DNA of 53,607 bases from an uncultured bacterium (GCA_905215055.1 CAJMOH010000015.1:1-53607), one strand, 5' to 3'; counted from the first letter of the stretch, positions 1-11,696 are shown. Numbers and translations are program-made. The notes: generated by a model not told the origin, from the letters alone.

Positions 1-538
1 GCTCCACCACCTGGTGGACGACAAGATCCACGCCCGCTCCACCGGCCCCTACTCCTTGGTCACCCAGCAGCCTCTGGGCGGCAAGGCCCAGTTTGGCGGC
101 CAGCGCTTTGGCGAAATGGAAGTGTGGGCCTTGGAGGCCTACGGCGCCGCTTACACCCTCCAGGAAATCCTCACCGTCAAGTCCGACGACGTGGTGGGCC
201 GTGTCAAGACCTACGAGGCCATTGTCAAGGGCCAGAATATTCCCAAGCCCGGCATCCCCGAGTCCTTCAAGGTGCTCATTAAGGAGCTGCAGTCCCTGGG
301 CCTGGATGTGAAGGTGCTGGACAAGGACAACCAGGAGATCGACCTGAAGCAGAACTTCGACGACGATGACGACATGGGCTTCCATCATGACGACTCCGCC
401 TTTGACGAGCAGAATGTGGCCGACGACCTGGACGGCTATTCCATGGAGGACGAGAACGGCGACCCCCTGCTGGAAGAGGACAGCTATACCGACGACGACT
501 TCAGCTTTGACGACGGCGAAGACGACGATTTGTTATAA
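1..538 (+). CDS. rpoB: RNA polymerase subunit beta, C-terminal part (gene starts before the window)
   Basis: This is the 3' end of rpoB, the beta subunit of the core RNA polymerase. The frame is open from base 2, so the gene begins upstream. It contains the family's conserved C-terminal block (GGQRFGEMEVWALEAYGA), which interlocks with beta-prime, followed by the usual end of the protein near KVLDKDNQEIDL. About 60 further residues follow that are almost purely acidic: 28 of 60 are Asp or Glu and none is Lys or Arg. That tail is unusual for the family. rpoC follows after 17 bases with its own AGAAGGGAG ribosome site, so the two genes are co-transcribed. The identity is certain from the conserved block and from the neighbouring rpoC. 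The role of the acidic tail is unknown. Confidence 0.98.
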   Translation, partial: LHHLVDDKIHARSTGPYSLVTQQPLGGKAQFGGQRFGEMEVWALEAYGAAYTLQEILTVKSDDVVGRVKTYEAIVKGQNIPKPGIPESFKVLIKELQSLGLDVKVLDKDNQEIDLKQNFDDDDDMGFHHDDSAFDEQNVADDLDGYSMEDENGDPLLEEDSYTDDDFSFDDGEDDDLL

Positions 539-555
539 GAAGGGAGAAACAGAGT

Positions 556-4248
<3,693 letters not shown>

Positions 4249-4278
4249 TCTGGAAATTTCTGGAAAAGCCGAAAAAAC

Positions 4279-4308
4279 TTGACAAAACCGAGAACCCGGT
4301 GTTATAAT
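4279..4308 (+). promoter_or_regulatory. Sigma-A promoter for the rpsL-rpsG-fusA operon
   Basis: A perfect TTGACA at 4279-4284 is followed after 18 bases by a perfect TATAAT at 4303-4308. It lies 30 bases past the rpoC stop and gives an rpsL leader of about 170 bases. This separates ribosomal protein and elongation factor transcription from rpoBC. Confidence 0.88.
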
Positions 4309-4402
4309 AAGAAACTGAGCGGTTTTCGGGTAGATTCTGCCATTTTCCATCCAAACCGAAAGGGAAACGGACTGGAAATTCTAGGCAAAATGGGAAAATC
4401 GC

Positions 4403-4436
4403 GCTCCGGCAAAACTGCCGGGGCGTTTCCTGTTTT
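4403..4436 (+). terminator. Hairpin plus T-rich tail in the rpsL leader (candidate attenuator)
   Basis: GCTCCGGC at 4403-4410 pairs with GCCGGGGC at 4417-4424 around a six-base AAAACT loop, with one G-T pair. A T-rich stretch (GTTTCCTGTTTT) follows up to 4436. It sits between a strong promoter and rpsL, so it may be a partial terminator or an attenuator in the leader. The T tract is interrupted, so full termination is unlikely. The regulatory role is inference. Confidence 0.5.
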
Positions 4437-4483
4437 CGAAGACTCGCACAAGTCAAAGTATTATTTTTGTAAGGAGGTGCAAT

Positions 4484-4906
4484 ATGCCAACCTTTAATCA
4501 GCTGATCCACAACGGCCGTTCCGTTGCGGAAAAGAAGAGCAAAGCGCCTGCCCTGCTCAAGGGCTGGAACTCCAAGAAGCGTATCGCTATTGACCAGGAT
4601 TCCCCCCAGAAGCGCGGTGTCTGCACAACGGTGAAGACTCAGACCCCCAAGAAGCCTAACTCCGCTCTGCGTAAAATTGCCAGAGTCCGGCTTTCCAACG
4701 GGATCGAGGTTACCGCCTACATCCCCGGTGTGGGCCACAACCTGCAGGAGCACAGCGTGGTGATGATCCGTGGCGGCCGTGTGCGTGACCTGCCCGGCGT
4801 GCGGTATCACATCATCCGCGGCACCCTGGATGCTCAGGGCGTTGCCAAGCGTATGCAGGGCCGTTCCAAGTACGGCGCCAAGCGGCCTAAGGCCGGAAAG
4901 AAGTAA
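4484..4906 (+). CDS. rpsL: 30S ribosomal protein S12
   Basis: This is ribosomal protein S12 of the decoding centre, 140 residues, starting MPTFNQLIHNGR. The two conserved loops that contact the decoding site and carry streptomycin-resistance positions are present: TPKKPNSALRKIARVRL, and the region through GVRYHIIRGTLD. Residues there look wild type (Lys in TPKKPNSALRK, and RDLPGVRYH). The basic C-terminus is the usual rRNA-binding tail. The ATG follows a near-ideal AAGGAGGTG. It is the first gene after the promoter at 4279. No L7Ae-like gene (rplGB/ybxF) separates it from rpoC, although one sits there in many Firmicutes. Confidence 0.99.
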   Translation: MPTFNQLIHNGRSVAEKKSKAPALLKGWNSKKRIAIDQDSPQKRGVCTTVKTQTPKKPNSALRKIARVRLSNGIEVTAYIPGVGHNLQEHSVVMIRGGRVRDLPGVRYHIIRGTLDAQGVAKRMQGRSKYGAKRPKAGKK

Positions 4907-4954
4907 GCAGACCGCTTGCTTTTTCGCTCAATCGCAGAATTCGTATGGCTGACC

Positions 4955-4970
4955 CCCGCGGCAGCGCGGG
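4955..4970 (+). other. GC-rich hairpin between rpsL and rpsG
   Basis: CCCGCG and CGCGGG form a perfect six-base-pair stem around a GCAG loop at 4955-4970. No T tract follows. It is followed about 20 bases later by a terminator-like hairpin, so the two could be part of one structured leader for rpsG. The role is inference. Confidence 0.5.
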
Positions 4971-4991
4971 AAATTGGCATATTACACTTAT

Positions 4992-5040
4992 CTCCCATGG
5001 GACCGTAATTTGCCTATTGGCCAACGGGAGTTTTTGCTTT
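4992..5040 (+). terminator. Terminator-like hairpin before rpsG (candidate attenuator)
   Basis: CTCCC at 4992-4996 pairs with GGGAG at 5026-5030, with TGG/CCA able to extend the stem. TTTTTGCTTT follows at 5031-5040. It lies inside the rpsL-rpsG gap, 40 bases before the rpsG start, where a full stop would silence rpsG and fusA. Partial termination, or attenuation linked to S7, is therefore more likely than a real operon end. Confidence 0.5.
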
Positions 5041-5079
5041 CGAGTACCGATGAATTCATTTTATGAAGGAGGGAAGATC

Positions 5080-5550
5080 ATGCCAAGAAGAGGCAAAGTG
5101 GCAAAGCGCGATGTTTTGCCCGATCCTATGTATAATTCCAAGCTCGTCACCCGCCTGATCAACAGCGTTATGCTGGACGGCAAGAAGGGTGTTGCTCAGA
5201 AGATCGTGTACGGTGCGTTTGAAATCGTGCAGGAAAAGACCGGCAAGGAACCCCTGGAGGTGTTCGAGCAGGCCATGGAAAACGTGATGCCCAGCCTGGA
5301 GGTTAAGGCTCGCCGTGTGGGCGGCTCCACCTATCAGGTGCCTATGGAGGTCCGTCCCGAGCGGCGGCAGACTCTGGGCCTGCGCTGGCTCACCTCTTAT
5401 TCCAGAAACCGTTCTGAGCGCACCATGAAGGAGCGGCTTGCTGGCGAGATTCTCGACGCTGTCAACGGCGCCTGCGGCGCCGCCAAAAAGCGCGAGGATA
5501 CACACAAGATGGCCGAGGCCAACCGGGCCTTTGCTCATTATAGATGGTAA
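5080..5550 (+). CDS. rpsG: 30S ribosomal protein S7
   Basis: This is ribosomal protein S7, 156 residues, which nucleates assembly of the 30S head and lines the E site. It starts MPRRGKVAKRDVLPDP and ends NRAFAHYRW, the classic termini of the 156-residue bacterial form. The frame is open further upstream to 4945. The ATG at 5080 is chosen because it follows AAGGAGGGAAG and gives the normal N-terminus. It is separated from rpsL by 173 bases containing two hairpins, and it is followed after 27 bases by fusA. In other bacteria S7 represses its own operon by binding the mRNA, which could be relevant to the structured gap. Confidence 0.98.
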   Translation: MPRRGKVAKRDVLPDPMYNSKLVTRLINSVMLDGKKGVAQKIVYGAFEIVQEKTGKEPLEVFEQAMENVMPSLEVKARRVGGSTYQVPMEVRPERRQTLGLRWLTSYSRNRSERTMKERLAGEILDAVNGACGAAKKREDTHKMAEANRAFAHYRW

Positions 5551-5577
5551 CGCAAGCAGGTATTTAAGGAGGAAACT

Positions 5578-7674
5578 ATGGCCAGGCAGGTACCACTGGA
5601 ACTTACTAGAAACATCGGCATCATGGCCCATATCGATGCCGGTAAAACCACCACGACCGAACGTATCCTTTTTTACACCGGCGTGAACTACAAGATTGGC
5701 GAGACCCACGAGGGTGCCGCTACCATGGACTGGATGGCCCAGGAGCAGGAGCGCGGCATTACCATCACCTCCGCCGCTACCACATGCTTTTGGCCCGACC
5801 GCAACGGCAAGCAGAACCGTATTAACATTATCGACACTCCCGGCCATGTGGACTTCACCGTAGAGGTGGAGCGTTCTCTGCGCGTGCTGGATGGTTCTGT
5901 CACTGTGTTCTGCGCCAAGGGCGGTGTGGAGCCACAGTCCGAAACTGTATGGCGTCAGGCGGAGGAGTATAAGGTCCCCCGCATGGCCTATGTGAATAAG
6001 ATGGACATCATGGGCGCTGATTTTTACCGTGTTGTTCAGATGATGAAGGACCGTTTGAAGTGCAACGCCGTTCCGATCCAGCTGCCCATCGGCAGCGAGG
6101 ACACCTTCAAGGGCTTGGTTGACCTGGTGGAGATGAAGGCCTATGTCTACTATGACGATCTGGGCAAGGACATCCGCTGCGAGGAAATCCCCGAGGACAT
6201 GAAGGAGCTGGCCGAAAAGTATCACACCGAGTTGGTGGAGCATGTGGCCGAGCTGGACGACGATCTGATGGACAAGTATCTTTCCGGCGAGGAGATCACC
6301 ATCAACGAAATTAAGGACTGCATCCGCAAGTCCACCATCGCCAACCACATGGTGCCTGTCACCTGCGGCACTTCCTATAAGAACAAGGGTGTGCAGAAGC
6401 TGCTGGACGCCATTGTGGACTATATGCCCGCTCCCACGGACATTCCTCCCATCAAGGGTACCAACCCCGACACCGGTGAGGAAGAGGTTCGCCATTCTTC
6501 CGACGAGGAGCCCTTCTCCGCTCTGGCGTTTAAGATTGCTACCGACCCCTTCGTGGGCAAGCTGTGCTTCTTCCGCGTGTACTCCGGCACCATCGAGGCC
6601 GGCTCTACGGTGTACAACTCTGTGAAGGACACCAACGAGCGCATGGGCCGTATTGTGCAGATGCACGCCAATGACCGGAAGGACATTGAGCGCGTGTACG
6701 CTGGCGACATTGCCGCCGCCGTGGGCCTGAAGAACACCACCACCGGCGACACCCTGTGCGACGAAAAGCATCCCATCATTCTGGAGTCTATGGAATTCCC
6801 GGATCCCGTTATCCGTGTTGCCATTGAGCCCAAGACCAAGGCTGGTCAGGAAAAGATGGGCATCGCTCTTGCCAAGCTGGCTGAGGAGGACCCCACCTTC
6901 AAGGCTTATACCGACGAGGAGACTGGTCAGACCATCATTGCCGGCATGGGCGAGCTTCACCTGGAAATCATCGTGGACCGCCTGATGCGCGAGTTCAAGG
7001 TAGAGGCCAACGTGGGCAAGCCCCAGGTCGCCTATAAGGAGACCATCCGCAAGAACGCCGACGTGGACACCAAGTATGCCCGTCAGTCCGGCGGTAAGGG
7101 CCAGTACGGTCACGTCAAGATCCGTATCGAGCCCAACCCCGAGAAGGGCTATGAGTTTGTCAACGCGGTTGTGGGCGGCGCCATTCCCAAGGAGTATATC
7201 CCCGCTGTTGACCAGGGTATTCAGGGCGCCATGCTGTCCGGCGTGCTGGCCGGCTACAACGTGGTGGACGTGAAGGTCACTCTGTACGACGGCTCCTATC
7301 ACGAGGTGGACTCCTCTGAAATGGCCTTTAAGATCGCCGGCTCCATGGCCTTTAAGGAGGCCATGCGCAAAGCGGATCCCGTGCTGATGGAGCCCATTAT
7401 GAAGGTTACTGTCATCACTCCTGAAGAGTATATGGGCGATGTCATCGGCGACCTGAACTCCCGCCGCGGCATGATTCTGGGCATGGACGCCATTCCCGGC
7501 GCCCAGCAGGTCAACGCCGAGGTACCCCTGAGCGAGATGTTTGGTTACGCTACGGACATGCGGTCCAAGACCCAGGGCCGCGGTCAGTACACCATGGAGC
7601 CCGCGCATTACGCCGAGGTGCCCAAGAACATCTCCGAGAAGATCATCTCCGAGCGGGGCAAAAAGTCCGACTAA
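5578..7674 (+). CDS. fusA: Translation elongation factor G
   Basis: This is elongation factor G, the GTPase that translocates tRNA and mRNA through the ribosome and helps recycle ribosomes with RRF. It has 698 residues, normal for the family. The GTP-binding motifs are in order: AHIDAGKTT (P-loop), RGITITSAAT (switch I), DTPGHVDFT (G3) and NKMD (G4). Domains II to V follow, with the domain IV region YARQSGGKGQYGHV and the C-terminus GRGQYTMEPAHYAEVP. The start follows AAGGAGGAAACT. It shares the rpsL transcript. The 96-base gap after it contains the separate tuf promoter. Confidence 0.99.
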   Translation: MARQVPLELTRNIGIMAHIDAGKTTTTERILFYTGVNYKIGETHEGAATMDWMAQEQERGITITSAATTCFWPDRNGKQNRINIIDTPGHVDFTVEVERSLRVLDGSVTVFCAKGGVEPQSETVWRQAEEYKVPRMAYVNKMDIMGADFYRVVQMMKDRLKCNAVPIQLPIGSEDTFKGLVDLVEMKAYVYYDDLGKDIRCEEIPEDMKELAEKYHTELVEHVAELDDDLMDKYLSGEEITINEIKDCIRKSTIANHMVPVTCGTSYKNKGVQKLLDAIVDYMPAPTDIPPIKGTNPDTGEEEVRHSSDEEPFSALAFKIATDPFVGKLCFFRVYSGTIEAGSTVYNSVKDTNERMGRIVQMHANDRKDIERVYAGDIAAAVGLKNTTTGDTLCDEKHPIILESMEFPDPVIRVAIEPKTKAGQEKMGIALAKLAEEDPTFKAYTDEETGQTIIAGMGELHLEIIVDRLMREFKVEANVGKPQVAYKETIRKNADVDTKYARQSGGKGQYGHVKIRIEPNPEKGYEFVNAVVGGAIPKEYIPAVDQGIQGAMLSGVLAGYNVVDVKVTLYDGSYHEVDSSEMAFKIAGSMAFKEAMRKADPVLMEPIMKVTVITPEEYMGDVIGDLNSRRGMILGMDAIPGAQQVNAEVPLSEMFGYATDMRSKTQGRGQYTMEPAHYAEVPKNISEKIISERGKKSD

Positions 7675-7688
7675 GTGTTAATTTTCAC

Positions 7689-7717
7689 TTGCTTTTTCTA
7701 TGCTTTATTGGTACAAT
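7689..7717 (+). promoter_or_regulatory. Sigma-A promoter for tuf
   Basis: TTGCTT at 7689-7694 and TACAAT at 7712-7717 are separated by 17 bases. They lie just after the fusA stop and 53 bases before the tuf start. This gives tuf extra transcription beyond read-through from fusA, as expected for one of the most abundant proteins. Confidence 0.75.
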
Positions 7718-7770
7718 GGACCTTATAAAGCCGGAATATCTTTTCTTGCAAATAAAAGGAGGAAATCCCA

Positions 7771-8973
7771 ATGGCAAAGGAAAAATTCGAAAGAACAAAA
7801 CCCCATGTTAACATTGGCACAATCGGCCACGTTGACCATGGTAAGACCACTCTGACCGCCGCTATCACCAAGGTTCTGGCCATGAAGGGCGACGCCCAGT
7901 TCATGGACTATGCCAACATCGATAAGGCTCCCGAAGAGCGCGAGCGCGGCATCACCATCAACACCGCTCACGTTGAGTATCAGACCGACAAGCGCCACTA
8001 TGCTCATGTGGACTGCCCCGGCCACGCTGACTATGTGAAGAACATGATCACTGGTGCTGCTCAGATGGACGGCGCCATCCTGGTTGTGTCCGCTGCTGAC
8101 GGCCCCATGCCTCAGACCCGCGAGCACATCCTGCTGTCCCGTCAGGTGGGCGTGCCCTATATCGTTGTGTTCATGAACAAGTGCGATCAGGTGGACGATC
8201 CCGAGCTGCTGGAGCTGGTTGAGATGGAGATCCGCGATCTGCTCAACGAGTATGAGTTCCCGGGCGACGACACCCCCATCATCAAGGGTTCCGCTCTGGC
8301 TGCCCTGGAGAGCACCTCCACCGACATCAACGCTCCCGAGTATGCTCCCATCCTGGAGCTCATGGACGCTGTGGACGAGTATATCCCCACTCCCGAGCGC
8401 AAGGCTGACCAGCCCTTCCTGATGCCCGTTGAGGACGTGTTCACCATCACTGGCCGCGGCACTGTTGCCACTGGCCGTGTGGAGCGTGGCGTTCTGAAGA
8501 TGAGCGAGGAAGTTGAGATTGTTGGTCTGGCTGACGAGACCCGCAAGTCCGTCGTTACCGGCATCGAGATGTTCCGCAAGCTGCTGGACTTCGCCGAGGC
8601 TGGCGACAACATCGGCGTTCTGCTGCGCGGCATTCAGCGTACCGACATCGAGCGCGGCCAGGTTCTGGCCAAGCCCGGCACCATTCATCCCCACACCAAG
8701 TTCAAGGGCCAGGTTTACGTTCTGACCAAGGATGAAGGCGGCCGTCATACTCCCTTCTTCAACAACTACCGTCCTCAGTTCTATTTCCGTACCACCGACG
8801 TGACCGGCGTTATCTCCCTGCCCGAAGGCACCGAGATGTGCATGCCTGGCGATAACGTTGTGATGGACGTTGAGCTGATCACCCCCATCGCCATCGAAGA
8901 GGGCCTGCGCTTCGCTATCCGCGAGGGTGGCCGTACCGTTGGCTCCGGTGTTGTTACCGCTATCAACGCCTAA
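7771..8973 (+). CDS. tuf: Translation elongation factor Tu
   Basis: This is EF-Tu, the GTPase that delivers aminoacyl-tRNA to the ribosome. It has 400 residues, the usual bacterial length. The motifs GHVDHGKTT (P-loop), RGITINTAHVEY (switch I), DCPGHADYV (G3) and NKCD (G4) are present, then two beta-barrel domains ending at GRTVGSGVVTAINA. The start is at AAAAGGAGGAAATCCC-ATG. Codon use is strongly biased, with nearly all third positions C, G or T in the preferred codons, as expected for very high expression. It has its own promoter and is followed by a strong terminator, so the str operon ends here rather than running on into rpsJ. Confidence 0.99.
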   Translation: MAKEKFERTKPHVNIGTIGHVDHGKTTLTAAITKVLAMKGDAQFMDYANIDKAPEERERGITINTAHVEYQTDKRHYAHVDCPGHADYVKNMITGAAQMDGAILVVSAADGPMPQTREHILLSRQVGVPYIVVFMNKCDQVDDPELLELVEMEIRDLLNEYEFPGDDTPIIKGSALAALESTSTDINAPEYAPILELMDAVDEYIPTPERKADQPFLMPVEDVFTITGRGTVATGRVERGVLKMSEEVEIVGLADETRKSVVTGIEMFRKLLDFAEAGDNIGVLLRGIQRTDIERGQVLAKPGTIHPHTKFKGQVYVLTKDEGGRHTPFFNNYRPQFYFRTTDVTGVISLPEGTEMCMPGDNVVMDVELITPIAIEEGLRFAIREGGRTVGSGVVTAINA

Positions 8974-9002
8974 GTTCTTTCGAAACTAACTTCGGCATGA
9001 GA

Positions 9003-9029
9003 GACCGTCCCGCAAGGGGCGGTCTTTTT
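9003..9029 (+). terminator. Intrinsic terminator after tuf
   Basis: GACCGTCCC at 9003-9011 pairs with GGGGCGGTC at 9016-9024 around a GCAA tetraloop, with one G-T pair. TTTTTGCGTTTTT follows. It lies 30 bases after the tuf stop. Confidence 0.92.
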
Positions 9030-9092
9030 GCGTTTTTAACCTGTGTCAAAAACTTTTGACAGGGAAATCAGGGGGATTCCCAGCCTCTTTGC

Positions 9093-9121
9093 TGGACTTT
9101 TCCCGCTTTCTCCTTCATAAT
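9093..9121 (+). promoter_or_regulatory. Probable promoter for the XRE membrane regulator
   Basis: TGGACT at 9093-9098 (four of six matches) and CATAAT at 9116-9121 (five of six) are spaced by 17 bases. They end 23 bases before the start codon. A better -35 (TTGACA at 9056) has no partner -10 at the right distance. The call is moderate. Confidence 0.5.
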
Positions 9122-9144
9122 AGAGGCAGAGAGGAGGGAGAGCG

Positions 9145-10236
9145 ATGGAAATCGGCAGCAAGCTGCGGCAAGCCCGACAGAGAACAGGCATGACACAGGA
9201 GCAGGTTGCTCGGGAGATTCACGTCAGCCGGCAGACCATTTCCAACTGGGAGACGGGAAAATCCCTGCCAGATGTGCTCAGCGTCATTGCTTTGAGTGAC
9301 CTTTACTTAGTCAGCCTGGATGAGTTGTTGAAGGGGGACGCGAATATGCTGCATCATATTGAAGAATCTACCAACGCGGTGAAAAGCCGTCAGCGCTTGG
9401 GAAAACGGATGGAAACCCTGTCTTTCTTGGTGATCTGGGCGGTATGCGTGGCCGTTTTCTGGCTGGGCGGCGGAGAGGCCGGGGCTATGGGGTATAGTAT
9501 TTTGGTGCTGTATTGGGTGCTGCCTCTATGTACCTTTGTGGTAAGCCTGGTGATGGGATTGGATTCCTCCTGGAAGGAGCGTCAGTGGTGGATGCTGCTC
9601 TACTTTGGCGTGGGATTTATGCTGGTGCCTTACGGGAACTTTTCCCTGGCCAATATGGTTTCTACGGGAACTGTTCATTTGCCGGAGTGGGAATACATCC
9701 CCTACGGGATGTTCTACGCCATGCCGGGCATGTGCCTGGGGTCCGCTGTTCGATGGGCAAAAGCCCGAAAGGCCTGCCCGGAGGACCGCCGCCGCCCCCT
9801 GTGGACCTTCGGCCTGGTGTGGAGCCTCAGCGCCGCGGCGCTGTTCAGTTTGCCCTTGATAGAGGTTGCCGCACTGTTTCTGTCTATGTTCCTTCCTTTT
9901 GGGGAAGTGGCGATTGCGGCCCTGCGCGGGGGAGTGGGAACATTTCTGTTTGTTGCCCACTGCGCCTTGGGGGGCCTGGCCGCTCTCCGGGCGGGATGGT
10001 CTCTGGGAGGGGCTCCCCAGTGGCATGAAAAACGCGGCCCCTTCCCGGAAAAATGGATGTGTCTGCCTTTGTTTGGAGCGGCCTTTTTGCTCAGCGCTGG
10101 AGTGGGGGCGTTGCTGGTCCCCTTTTCCTGGGCAAGAAGCTTGTGGCCCCTCAGCTGCTTTTTCTGGGGGATGCTCCCGCCCATGTTGGGCATCGCCGCT
10201 GGATCTTTTGCGGCTCGGCGGAAATCTTTCCATTGA
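9145..10236 (+). CDS. XRE-family DNA-binding protein fused to a multi-pass membrane domain
   Basis: This 363-residue protein starts with an XRE/Cro helix-turn-helix domain of about 65 residues (LRQARQRTGMTQEQVAREI, then VSRQTISNWETGKSLP). A linker then leads to roughly eight hydrophobic membrane segments between residues 90 and 360. Such proteins are common in Clostridia, but their signals are mostly unknown. The natural inference is a membrane-tethered regulator that responds to an envelope or small-molecule signal. The start follows GAGGAGGGAGAGCG. It stands alone: the tuf terminator lies upstream, and the metK promoter begins in its stop codon, where TGA is part of TTGACA. No target or partner can be named from the sequence. 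Confidence 0.85.
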   Translation: MEIGSKLRQARQRTGMTQEQVAREIHVSRQTISNWETGKSLPDVLSVIALSDLYLVSLDELLKGDANMLHHIEESTNAVKSRQRLGKRMETLSFLVIWAVCVAVFWLGGGEAGAMGYSILVLYWVLPLCTFVVSLVMGLDSSWKERQWWMLLYFGVGFMLVPYGNFSLANMVSTGTVHLPEWEYIPYGMFYAMPGMCLGSAVRWAKARKACPEDRRRPLWTFGLVWSLSAAALFSLPLIEVAALFLSMFLPFGEVAIAALRGGVGTFLFVAHCALGGLAALRAGWSLGGAPQWHEKRGPFPEKWMCLPLFGAAFLLSAGVGALLVPFSWARSLWPLSCFFWGMLPPMLGIAAGSFAARRKSFH

Positions 10237-10261
10237 CAACCAGATTGCAAAGTGCTATACT
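10233..10261 (+). promoter_or_regulatory. Sigma-A promoter for the SAM riboswitch and metK
   Basis: A perfect TTGACA at 10233-10238 and TATACT at 10256-10261 are spaced by 17 bases. The -35 box contains the TGA stop codon of the upstream gene at 10234-10236. Transcription would start about 10268, just before the riboswitch. Confidence 0.88.
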
Positions 10262-10284
10262 ATTTGTCACACAATTGCATACTT

Positions 10285-10407
10285 CCTTATCAAGAGAGGC
10301 GGAGGGACAGGCCCTGTGATGCCCGGCAACCTAGGGAAAGCCAAGGAACCATGTGGTTTGGCTGACCAAAAGGTGCCAATTCCTGCGGTGTATACCGAAA
10401 GATGAGG
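10285..10407 (+). ncRNA. SAM-I riboswitch (S-box)
   Basis: The leader matches the S-box consensus. CCTTATC at 10285-10291 pairs with GATGAGG at 10401-10407 to form P1. The conserved core AGAGGCGGAGGGAC, the segment GATGCCCGGCAACC, the AGGTGCCAATTCCTGC block and the GAAAGATGAGG end are all present in order. The family binds S-adenosylmethionine and turns transcription off when it is abundant. An intrinsic terminator starts four bases later, and metK, whose product is SAM itself, lies downstream. Mechanism and target therefore agree. Confidence 0.96.
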
Positions 10408-10410
10408 TGA

Positions 10411-10448
10411 AAAAGGACCCTCGTTTTTCGAGCGGTCCTTTTCTTTTT
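10411..10448 (+). terminator. Riboswitch-controlled terminator before metK
   Basis: AAAAGGACC and GGTCCTTTT form the stem, extended by CTCG/CGAG around a TTTTT loop, and are followed by CTTTTTCTC. It is the expression platform of the SAM-I riboswitch at 10285-10407. Confidence 0.9.
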
Positions 10449-10499
10449 CTCAAAAAAGAAGCTTGATAGGAGTGGAAATTTTTAGAAAGGGGAATTGTG

Positions 10500-11687
10500 A
10501 TGACAAAAAAGCTCTTTACTTCCGAATCTGTAACAGAAGGCCATCCCGATAAGGTCTGCGACCAAGTCTCCGACGCAGTGCTGGACGCCATTTTAGAACA
10601 GGACCCCCAGGCCCATGTGGCCTGTGAGACCACCGCCACCACCGGTGTGATTCATGTGATGGGGGAGATCACCACCTCCTGCTATGTGGACATCCCCGCC
10701 ATTGTCCGTCAGGTGGTGAAGGAGATCGGCTACGACGATCCCAAGTGTGGCTTTGACGGCAACACCTGCGGCGTGCTCACCTCCATCGACACCCAGTCCC
10801 CCGACATCGCCATGGGCGTCAACCAGTCCCTGGAGGCCAAAAACGGCGAGACCGATGAGAACTCTCTCACTGGCGCCGGGGACCAGGGCATGATGTTCGG
10901 CTTTGCCTGCGACGAGACCCCGGAGCTGATGCCTTTGGCCATCTCCCTGTCTCACAAGCTGGCCAAACAGCTGGCCGCTGTGCGCAAAGACGGCACCCTG
11001 AGCTATCTCCGCCCCGATGGCAAAACCCAGGTTACGGTAGAATATGACGGCGATACCATCAAGCGGGTGGACGCCATTGTGGTTTCCACCCAGCACGACG
11101 AGGACGTGAAGCTGGACAGGCTGAAGAAGGACCTGGTGAAGTATGTGATTAAACCGGTGGTACCCGCCCAGCTGGTGGATCAGAATACCCGCATCTACAT
11201 CAACCCCACCGGCCGGTTCGTCATTGGCGGACCTGTGGGGGACAGCGGACTTACGGGCCGGAAGATCATTGTGGATACCTATGGCGGCTACGGCCGTCAC
11301 GGAGGAGGCGCTTTTTCCGGCAAGGATCCCACCAAGGTGGACCGTTCCGCCGCTTACGCCGCCCGGTGGGTGGCCAAGAACATTGTGGCCGCCGGTCTGG
11401 CGAAGCGCTGCGAGATTGAGCTGGCCTACGCCATTGGTGTGGCCCATCCCGTTTCTATCATGGTGGATACCTTTGGCACCGGCACAGTAGGCGATGAGCA
11501 GCTGTCTCAGGCGGTACAGCAGGTCTTTGACCTGCGGCCCACTGCCATCATCAAGGAGCTGGACCTGCGCCGTCCCATGTACCGTCAGCTGGCGGCATAC
11601 GGACATATGGGCCGGGAGGACCTGAATGTTCCCTGGGAAAAGACAAACCGCACCGAGGCGCTGCTTCGGGCGCTGAAAAATCAATAA
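10500..11687 (+). CDS. metK: S-adenosylmethionine synthetase
   Basis: This is methionine adenosyltransferase, which makes SAM from methionine and ATP. It has 395 residues. Diagnostic motifs are GHPDK near the N-terminus (ATP/methionine site), GAGDQGMMFG (the family signature hexapeptide) and GGGAFSGKDPTKVDRSAAY (second signature, P-loop-like). A GTG three bases upstream (10497) is also in frame. The ATG at 10500 is chosen because AGAAAGGGG lies at the better distance. Expression is controlled by the SAM-I riboswitch upstream, giving product feedback. A strong terminator follows, so the gene is monocistronic. Confidence 0.99.
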   Translation: MTKKLFTSESVTEGHPDKVCDQVSDAVLDAILEQDPQAHVACETTATTGVIHVMGEITTSCYVDIPAIVRQVVKEIGYDDPKCGFDGNTCGVLTSIDTQSPDIAMGVNQSLEAKNGETDENSLTGAGDQGMMFGFACDETPELMPLAISLSHKLAKQLAAVRKDGTLSYLRPDGKTQVTVEYDGDTIKRVDAIVVSTQHDEDVKLDRLKKDLVKYVIKPVVPAQLVDQNTRIYINPTGRFVIGGPVGDSGLTGRKIIVDTYGGYGRHGGGAFSGKDPTKVDRSAAYAARWVAKNIVAAGLAKRCEIELAYAIGVAHPVSIMVDTFGTGTVGDEQLSQAVQQVFDLRPTAIIKELDLRRPMYRQLAAYGHMGREDLNVPWEKTNRTEALLRALKNQ

Positions 11688-11696
11688 GCAAAGCAA

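Noticed and set aside
9056..9061. TTGACA before the XRE gene
   Set aside because: No -10 box lies 16-18 bases downstream. The TGGACT/CATAAT pair nearer the gene fits better.
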